NCBI GenBank assembly: GCA_026874595.1
Contig: CM049309.1
Location: 56,161,926-56,225,925 of the forward strand
Direction of reading: 5' to 3'
DNA: 64,000 nucleotides
Source: Sipunculus nudus
Taxonomy: Eukaryota; Annelida; Sipuncula; Golfingiida; Sipunculidae
Shown here: positions 56,217 to 64,000 of the stretch, in pieces
How the letters are laid out: the number at the start of each line of letters is the position of its first letter
How positions within the stretch are numbered: the first letter of the stretch is position 1
Program-made: the position numbers and the translations under genes
The notes under the pieces: generated by a model
Told to the model about the DNA's origin: nothing
Databases searched by the model: none
What the model saw: the letters and a program-made list of their open reading frames with translations, nothing else

Positions 56217-58200
56217 TATATATATATATATAATGTACAAGTGTTGTTGCTTAAACCCCTCAGCCTGTGCTGTGTTTAACCATCTGGCCATGCCAGCCTG
56301 TGCAGAGGCTGGGATTTGGGTAAGAGGTCCAATATTCCAAATTTTTATCAGGCATGTTGCAAATATTTTGATTCTATATATCTTGCTCATTTACAAAATG
56401 TCAGGACTGATTATTTAATTTTTACTGAAAAAAATTAATTCTTTCTAATCACCACAGATTTTCACTGGAAAACAGATATTTTCTACCCAAATTCAGGCAG
56501 TAAGTTAGCATTAGTAACATTCCTTTATTTATCAATGTTTGGCCAAATTGCTTTCTCTTATCTTTAAGATCAAGGCTTTTAGTGATATCCTTGTCCAGTT
56601 GAAGGTTTTTTGTAGATGAGCGCAAAACTGACATTTCTCTCCTTAAGATAAATGTGCAGGTGCAACATGCAAGGAGACAGTTCTAGTTATGATGAGGGTA
56701 CTGTGGTTATGAGGTCATTATCTTAGTTGTACAGCCCACAACAGACATGTATGTGTGACATGGTCGTATGTAGACCTACTTAGAGTGCACATCAGGCAGG
56801 GATGTGTGACATGTCTGTGTGTAGACAGGCAGGTGTGCTGTACCCTTCTTCAGGGGTCAGATAGTACCCATGAAGCTTCACTGAAACAAGGTTATAAGGA
56901 ACTAGCCTAGTAACAGACTGAAGGTTTACACAAAATCAATACATTCCTTATATGTAGGATCTCAGACTATTTATGAACATTGCTTAGAACTAGCTCCTTT
57001 AATAAACAGTTGGATAAATTTTTCCTCAGACCCAGCCTTTAAGTTCTTCTGAAGAAAAAATTAGTAGGGAAACATCAATAGATTTATATTCCTGTGGCCT
57101 TGAAGTTAATTTAAGTATACATAGATATAGAATGATTGCTTGTATAAAGTGTATATTCTTGAATATTCTTTGACATGGTGTTGCTTCGATTTTATCCCCC
57201 CCGCTGTTGACTGTCATAGGGATGTAACATGTCTGGCAGTTGTTCATTTAAGATTGGCTTTTATTTCTTGTACCATGAGTTAATCATATATTTTATATAA
57301 ATGTGACTATTTTTTGTTATGGTTCAGTAGGTCGACAGTATTTACCTTGTATAAATACAGTTGAGTTACTATTAAAGTGTCATTTATCTGAACATCATTT
57401 ATCCAATGAATTATCTGAAATTGAGAACTGAAAATTTGATTGTTAAAACATGAAAATTTTATCAAAAATGTTGGTATAAAGGATTTTTTTATTTCAGCAA
57501 ACAAACATAGATAAATATTGATCCATAATGCTAATTGATGCACCATTCAAAACATTTTGCTTTACCTCTGACTTTGCCTGATCCACTTTCTATTATCACC
57601 GAAGCAGGACATGGTTTAGGTACAATACTGAGTCTTCTGACTTCTTCAGGGCTGTTTAGCAATAATTTTAATGTATTTTACATGATATTTTGTTTGAATT
57701 TATGGTGAATGTCAGACAAACATTGTTTCTGCTGTTTATTATGGGCTATGGCATCATTAATATGGGTCTGCAGGTATCTGATAAAGTCAAGTTCTCAATG
57801 GCAGGTAGGCAAACATGGTGAATCCTGGTGGAGACTTGCGCAAAATCATTATCCAAATTATGGTTTATCGTTACCTTGTTGTATAAGCCTTTTGCATAAA
57901 GATGCTCTACTGTATTTTTCTCTTCTGTTTTGTTATGAGGATGCTGGCTGAAGAAAATTTCTGAGCTGCTGATTCAAGTTACGGATACAAAATCAGTGCA
58001 TATCTTCATGTATTGCACTTTTACACATGTCTGAGTGTGTTACTTGCCATGTAAGCTCAAATGAATATTTGCTGTCTGACTGTGATTTCATAATTCCTGC
58101 AGGTAGCTACCTTAATAAAAGAGTGTGGTATTTGACAAAATTAGCAACAAATATATCTGAAACCCCTCTCTCAGTTATCACAAAAAAATTTTGCCTGGTC
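56217..58200. other. noncoding, nothing recognised
   Basis: A short open stretch (56263-56322) with an acceptor-like and a gtaaga donor-like border was considered, but there is nothing to support it. Otherwise AT-rich intronic or intergenic sequence. Confidence 0.4.
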
Positions 58201-58204
58201 AGGT

Positions 58205-58345
58205 CAAAGTGCAGCTGTTGAGACCTTGAGGACGGCTGGAGCTATCATCACCAAATTTTATGCAAGTGTTGGTCACATGAGTCAGATTTCATTTTGAGGT
58301 ATTGGTGGCGCCACCTGCATTGACCTTTTTTGTACAGGGGCCATG
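58205..58345 (-). repeat. dispersed GGTGGCGCCACC repeat, reverse copy
   Basis: Reverse-complement relative of 42026-42211, with 'ggctggagctatcatcaccaaattttatg' and the exact palindrome at 58303-58314. Confidence 0.75.
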
Positions 58346-59010
58346 GGTACTAGATTGACATTGTTCCTTGGTCAGTGATGATGTGTCACTCATAACACAA
58401 CCTACAATGTTTCCATGTTACAGTTTCCATCTCATTAACACAATCAGGGCTGACAGAGGGCTTCAGTACCAGCTTTGACAGTCTCCTAAATGGTCCAGTC
58501 TGTTTGGTCTTCATTTATAGAGGTGTTGATTTCAGTCTCTGGGGAGAACTTTCTCATGGTCCTGACCTGGGTCCAGAATGGAGTTATCAGAATAGTTCCC
58601 CTGGTAAAACTAGCCTGTATATTTGTCTTGGTGACTGACAGCCTTGTGACTTGTGGCTCAGCCTATGGATAAGCTAATTGGTCTCAATGGTGAAGGTATA
58701 TGGGCGGTATTGCTTCTCTCTCAAAACCTAAAATTCTTTTTGTAAAACTACATTGCTGTATCTTCAGGATTTAGATTTTGTTATAAACTAGGAATTCCTT
58801 TTTTAGGGAGGTCCATGAAAAATCTCCTTGGAAACCTGAAATTAGGTCAATGTTACCCATATGCTCCGTGCTACTGAGCTCGCCAATACCCCCCAGAATA
58901 ATAAAAAATTTGATACAAAAGCTCCAGTATCTGATCGCCATGATTCTTTGCATGCATATTCATCATGGAGTGTTTCATCAGGTCCCACAGACTTGTGGTG
59001 CCACTTGTAT
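58346..59010. other. noncoding, nothing recognised
   Basis: No convincing exon. The 60-codon frame at 58490 has no domain. 'aatctccttggaaacctgaaattaggtca' near 58820 belongs to the same repeat body as 61020. Confidence 0.4.
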
Positions 59011-60906
59011 TTTTAGCTCTGCTGACTGTAAGTCATCTGAGCTATAGATGTGGTCCATTATCCATTGTTCGTCCATCTGTCTGTCTGTCCGTCTGTAGAT
59101 GTGGCACGTTTGAAACGGTAAGACCTAGGAATCCAAAATTTGGCATAATGTTAGATGTCCCCAAGATCTCCTACCAAGCCGAAAACTGGGTTTTTGTGAC
59201 TGCGTTCCTTTGAGAAATTAAGGAAAAACCTCAATTTTTTATTAAAAACCTATTTTCACACTTCAGGACTACCTAATATCAAAACCACTAACCTGTTTTT
59301 CCTCATATTTACCATAAATATTCCTCTATATAGTTCCTATGTACATGCCAGAAATTAAGTCTGTATTATATAATTTTATAAAGTTATGGGCCCAAACATA
59401 ATGCATTTTGTAAATAATCAGGAAAGATATTTAATCACTTAACACAAAACATGTTACAGCTAAGGACTTTTTTCCCAGAAATATAACTTTAATAAATCAA
59501 AATTAAATTGTATACCCAAAATTAGATCAAAATCTTTTAAATTTTTTAAAATATTAGCAAAAATAAAAAATTGGTACCTTAAATTTTGCCCAACTTTGAC
59601 CACGGCATGTTTTTATCTTGTAAGTACATTTGATTTAATTTTCACAGCCAGTTTACATATGGATTTAATCTGATAATTTTTGAAATTTGGAAGTATAAGC
59701 TTAAAAAATAGTCTAGCTATTGAAGTTTTTTAGAGGCTCAATGTATTTGTATTTTCTAGCATCATGACCCCACTTTTGTTTACTACAACTTTGCCTGGTA
59801 ATCCAAAAATTTGCATAATGTTTAGTTAGATTTCCCTAAGATCTCCTTCCAAGCCAAAAACTGGGTCTCTGCGACCTTTTTCCTTTGAGAAATTAAGGAA
59901 AACCTCAATTTTTTTTATTAAAATCATTTTTACACTTCAGGAATGCCTAATATCAAAACCACTCACTTATTTTTTTCATATTTTCAAAAAAAATAATTGT
60001 CTATATATAACCTGTGAACATAACCTATAACCTGTAATAGGTCAGTACTATATGATTTAAAAAAGTTAAAAGTTAAAAAAATTTGTAAACTGTTGAACTG
60101 TCAACAGCTTATCAAAAAAGTAACCAATTGAAACACATGGTCAGATCTCAAAATTTTATTTGCAACAATATCTTCAGTCATATCAACCAACCATGGCCTA
60201 GGTTACCTCTTGCTCTCAGACTTTATCTACATTTCACCTTCCAGGTGTTTAAGTACTGTTGAATGCTCCAGCCCCCTCTCTTTCCTCTCTTTTTCTCTCT
60301 ACATCCACCCCTCCTTGCTGCCCTCACTATTCTCTTCTCCAAAGTCCATCCCAATGTCAGCCTCAGTAAACAAGAACAAGATGAATCAGATATATTCATA
60401 TTTTCATATTTTGTATAACTATTAATCCATATTTACCTATGTACATGCCAGAAATTATGTCAATATTGTGTAATATGTAGAAGTGGTGGGCATCAAAATA
60501 ATGTACCTTGTCAAGACCGAACAGATATCATGTCATACAGTCACAAATTCATAAATCCCCTCATCAGCATAGTTAATCATAACATTATATCTGTCAAATT
60601 GAAATCTTGCAGACTTCCGTACACTATAGATCCTTCAACAAATAGCCTTATCATCATTCTACCACTGCTTAGTATACTGTCATTGTATTCATATTTTCTC
60701 AAATATATTGCTGTTTTCAACCCCTCCCAAATCAATGAAATATAAATCATTCACTCACGTATTACATTATATTCCTTTATTATATTATAATAGCCCACCA
60801 TGTCCATGATATTCATAAGCTTTATCAACTCAATATAGTATCACAATGATGATACATTTATACTCAAATCATGATCAGCTGTGCGCCATGACCATTGGGT
60901 CCCTTG
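59011..60906 (+). mobile_element. Helentron-like element, apparently complete
   Basis: 5' hairpin agctctgctgact/agtcatctgagct (59015-59044), then 'gtccatctgtctgtctgtccgtc'. The interior has two related blocks (59119-59460 and 59800-60535) marked by 'atctcct.ccaagcc.aaaactggg' and 'cttcagga.t.cctaatatcaaaaccact'. The 3' end is cagctgtgcgccatg, hairpin gaccattgggtc, cCTTG. No protein coding capacity. Confidence 0.7.
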
Positions 60907-61420
60907 ATCTGTCTAATTTTGAGAACTGCAATGAAGCAATGTGGCTGTTTATAGGGCACAAAGCGTAACCGTTAGACCAGGTAATTTCAAACTTCACATC
61001 CAGGGAGGTCCTAGGCAAATCTCCTTGGAAACCTGAAATTAGGTCATGGTGACCTATATTTTAAGAAATAGGGGAGAAAACATGATTTTTAAGCACTCAT
61101 TGAGTCAGATTGGGCACAAATTATATCCATTTGGCCTATAATCCTCATATACAACTTTCAGGGAGGTCCATAAAAAATTTCAATGGAAACCTGAAATGTC
61201 ACTGTGACCAGTTTTTTGCAAGCTGTGTGAAAGAACATGATTTTAACACTTTGAGTCAGATGGGCACAAATGGTAGCAGCTGGATGTATAATAAGGTCAC
61301 TGTTACCTATATCCACGGTCTATTGGCAAAATGCATGATTTTGAGCACTCCGGGAGTCATTTTACCCATTGTTCAAGGCTCCTTGAAATCAGCTGAGCGC
61401 CATGGCACATGGGCCATTTG
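60907..61420 (+). repeat. fragment of a related Helentron-like element
   Basis: Three degenerate copies of 'gggcacaaa..gta', 'agggaggtcc', 'ggaaacctgaaat', 'gtcac.gtgacc' and 'aacatgatttt', ending cagctgagcgccatggcacatgggcc at 61391. The body is shared with 52912-53707; the start is not evident. Confidence 0.65.
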
Positions 61421-62498
61421 TTTAAACCTAGAATTATGTCTTTTTTTCAGTATTTGATATGGACTCTTGTAATTTTTAAGTCTTTTTTCTCATAGTTTAT
61501 CAATTGGAGTTCTGACTCTAAAAAGTTGCTTTTAAATTATCACATCTTTTTTTTAGCTGTATGGCCATGTACACATAATTCATGGCTTTTAACAATGTTG
61601 TTTTACTTAAAGTTATATACTGGCATATGAGAAAAAATGCAAGAATAATTGAACCTGTCATTAACTTATGTCGTTTCTGATATCATTGGATAATGGCATT
61701 CTGATTCTGTTTGGTTAGGTACCTTAAGTGATATTTTCACACACATTGATAATGTTATCAACAGCTGATTACTTGGTAGTGACAGGTGCCAACATTATCA
61801 GTAAGCATGGCCTTGACATATTCTGTCATGTCAGAGGTCATATGCCATTAATACACAACAACACTTGTAAGAGTCATTTTATCTCATTTATAATATCATT
61901 TTCTGAGTCTTAGGAACATTCCATTATAAGAGCTTGTATGCAAAAGAACTCACAGTTTAGAAAGATATACATATATGGATCCGCTTGACCAGACCTTTGC
62001 TTAGTTAATCTTCAATCAACTTAAACAGACAGTAGAGTCAGTGGCCCCTAGCTGAGTAATCAAAGTAGCTTTGAGAAGTGACATATATCTAAATAAAATT
62101 ATATATAAAACACTCATGTTTATGATGTATTTTTTAAATGTTAATTTCATAATACTTACAGTATACTTTTTATAAATCTATGAACAGGAGAGGAAGCAAA
62201 CATCTACTTCTTCTCAATCATTTCTGATATGAGGTCATATTATTGTGTCCATGACTTGTTATCATGCATAGTTATATAGTGATATCATTATTCATATACT
62301 TTTCCTGAGTAGCTTGCACCTGCTAACCTGTTTATGTTCAGAAATGTCTCTATCATGGTGATATGTTCCATTCATTTCCTGACTAGATAGCGCATGTATA
62401 TTTTCTTAGCTTGGCTGTAGACTGTTGTTATAAAGTACCAGCAGAGAGTACCAAGTTGTCAATAATATGTCATGTCTGTATTTCTATGTCTTTAATAG
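61421..62498. other. noncoding, nothing recognised
   Basis: AT-rich, without repeat or gene signal that I can support. Confidence 0.4.
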
Positions 62499-62552
62499 TC
62501 TACAGGGAAGCCCAGGAGCAGCTTGATAAAATTTTTACAAGATTCTGTAACT
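62499..62552 (+). CDS. candidate exon of gene 2, 54 bp
   Basis: Acceptor ctttaatag and donor gtaagt bound 54 bp, phase 1 to 1, encoding YREAQEQLDKIFTRFCN, an amphipathic, plausibly helical peptide. Its phase fits directly after the 53935-53971 candidate. It is not in a recognised repeat. No homology could be tested. Confidence 0.35.
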
Positions 62553-62689
62553 GTAAGTGTAAGGTGAATCTAAAGAATTGGTGCTTAAAATATCTGACCA
62601 TTCTATGAGGCAGGTGCACAAGACTGCATTGTGGTGATCGATGACTATCATTTCCACATTTTTGCTTTAGTTTGGGACACATTTATTAG

Positions 62690-63545
62690 CTAACCTGTGA
62701 GCTTATGCGATAGCGCAGCGTTGTCCATCCACAATTGGCCTTAAGTTAACCCATGCTATCTCAAAAACTGTCAAAGCTAGCAGCGCTCAATTTTATGGAA
62801 TAATCAGTCAAATGTCAAACAGATTGAGCTTATTTTTGGCTATCTGCATTGACTTAGATTTTAAAGGGAAAAGTTAAAAAACCTTTAAAAATCTTCTTCT
62901 TTGAAACTATCCAGCCAAATTGTTCAATATTTCACAGAAATAATCACAGAAACAATTTTTCTCCAGTTTGTTCGAATGGTTTCTGTTAAGTGAATTTTGG
63001 CCAAGTTACTGGAAGCTGAACTTAGTCATTTACCAAAAAAGCATAGTAAATTTACAATCTCAGAAACGGCAACACCAAATATTTGTGCAAATGTTTGTCA
63101 CAGGAGTCATATTTGAGATTGAAGTATTGGTGGCGCCACCTGCATCGACCTTTATTGTACAGGGCTCATCAGTCATCAGTACATTAACCCATATAAATTT
63201 CTCAGGAACAGCAATCCCTAGTTGTATGAAAAAATCAGTCACATGTCAAATGTTATGGAATTGAGCTTTTTGTAGCGCCACCTGCATCAACTTACATTTT
63301 ATGGGGGGAAGCAATATGCAATAGAAACTCTTCTCTTAAATCATTCAGCCAAATTGTTCAATATTTCACGAAAATGACCCAAGAGATGAGCTCTCTCAAG
63401 TTTGTTCAAATGGTTTTGGTTTGATGAATTTTTTACAGGAATATGAACTTAGTCATTTGGCCAAGTAAGCATATTAACATTACAGTCTCAGAAACAGCAG
63501 GAGCTAGAATTGCCAAGTTTTTTGCAAATGTTGGTCACATGACTC
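62690..63545. repeat. dispersed repeat with GGTGGCGCCACC, two tandem parts
   Basis: Two related halves (about 62900-63150 and 63330-63545) share 'ccaaattgttcaatatttcac', 'gtttgttc.aatggttt', 'aacttagtcattt' and 'ttggtcacatgactc'-like sequence. The exact palindrome lies at 63130-63141 and a decayed one near 63275. They are paralogues of 33120-33250 and, in reverse, of 42026-42829. Confidence 0.75.
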
Positions 63546-63547
63546 AT

Positions 63548-64000
63548 TTTTAGCTCAGCTGACTATAAGTCATCTGAGCTATAGTCGTGGTCCATTGTCC
63601 GTCGTCCATCCGTCTGTCGTGCCAGCTGTCCGTCTGTCCGTCCGGATGTCCGTCTGTAAGACTGCCACGTTTCGACACCATTGGACCTACGAATCTGAAA
63701 TTCAGCATACAGTTAGATGTCCCCAAAATCTCCTACCATGCCGAAAATTGGGTCAATAGAACTTCGTTCCTTCGAGATATTAAGGAAAAACCTCAATTTT
63801 TTATTAGAAATCTATTTTCACACTTCAGGAATGCCTAATATCAAAACCACTCATCTAGTTTTCTTCATATTTACCATAAATATTCCTCTATATAGTTCCT
63901 ATGTACATGCCAGAAATTAAGTCAGTATTATTTAATTTAAAAAAGTTATGGGCCCAAACATAATGGACTTTGTAAAAAAATTAGGAAAGATATTTGGTCA
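63548..64000 (+). mobile_element. Helentron-like element, truncated by window end
   Basis: 5' hairpin agctcagctgact/agtcatctgagct (63551-63579), then 'gtccgtcgtccatccgtctgtc'. From 63716 it parallels 59158-59460 closely to the end of the window. Confidence 0.75.

Overview
The window is animal nuclear DNA. It has short coding exons with GT-AG introns, AT-rich noncoding sequence, microsatellites and dense interspersed repeats. The repeat types (self-complementary starts followed by runs of 'gtccgtc', internal 'ggtcaaggtcac' arrays, CTAG or CTTG ends after a hairpin, the palindrome GGTGGCGCCACC) are ones I associate with marine invertebrates, most likely a bivalve mollusc. That assignment is inference; nothing here names the species.

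Layout. (1) 1-2789: noncoding sequence upstream of or inside the first gene, with a 2.1-kb hAT-like DNA transposon at 608-2723. (2) 2790-29057: the 3' part of one large plus-strand gene. I could chain 29 exons with consistent splice phases into about 1907 codons ending at a TAG. The product has about 34 EGF repeats, then laminin G, EGF, laminin G, two EGFs and a terminal laminin G, with no transmembrane segment. This architecture fits Eyes shut/spacemaker (EYS), a secreted extracellular-matrix protein of photoreceptors; Crumbs is the main alternative. One 1449-bp exon holds 12 complete EGF repeats, while the others are one or half a repeat per exon, and two places keep decayed tandem copies of EGF exon pieces. 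(3) Inside one intron, 13091-16540, sits a GC-rich tyrosine-recombinase element with inverted terminal repeats and an internal complementary region, the DIRS arrangement, but with no reverse transcriptase seen.

(4) 29058-44330: intergenic repeats. They include a Helentron/HINE-like element with eight ~180-bp internal repeats (29611-31139), a TTAA-flanked MITE (32646-33113) and several tandem arrays carrying GGTGGCGCCACC. (5) 44477-44695: a probable promoter and first coding exon of a second plus-strand gene that I do not recognise. Two weaker, phase-compatible downstream exon candidates lie at 53935-53971 and 62499-62552. (6) 44696-64000: apparently the introns of that gene or intergenic DNA, filled with Helentron-like elements, two nested hAT-like insertions (46808-48399 containing 47317-48330), a second TTAA MITE (52009-52513) and a 2-kb TIR element (54195-56216).

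No rRNA, credible tRNA, CRISPR array or bacterial operon was seen. The most unusual object is the recombinase-only DIRS-like element. All exon boundaries were read by eye from splice signals and phase; no alignment or transcript was available.
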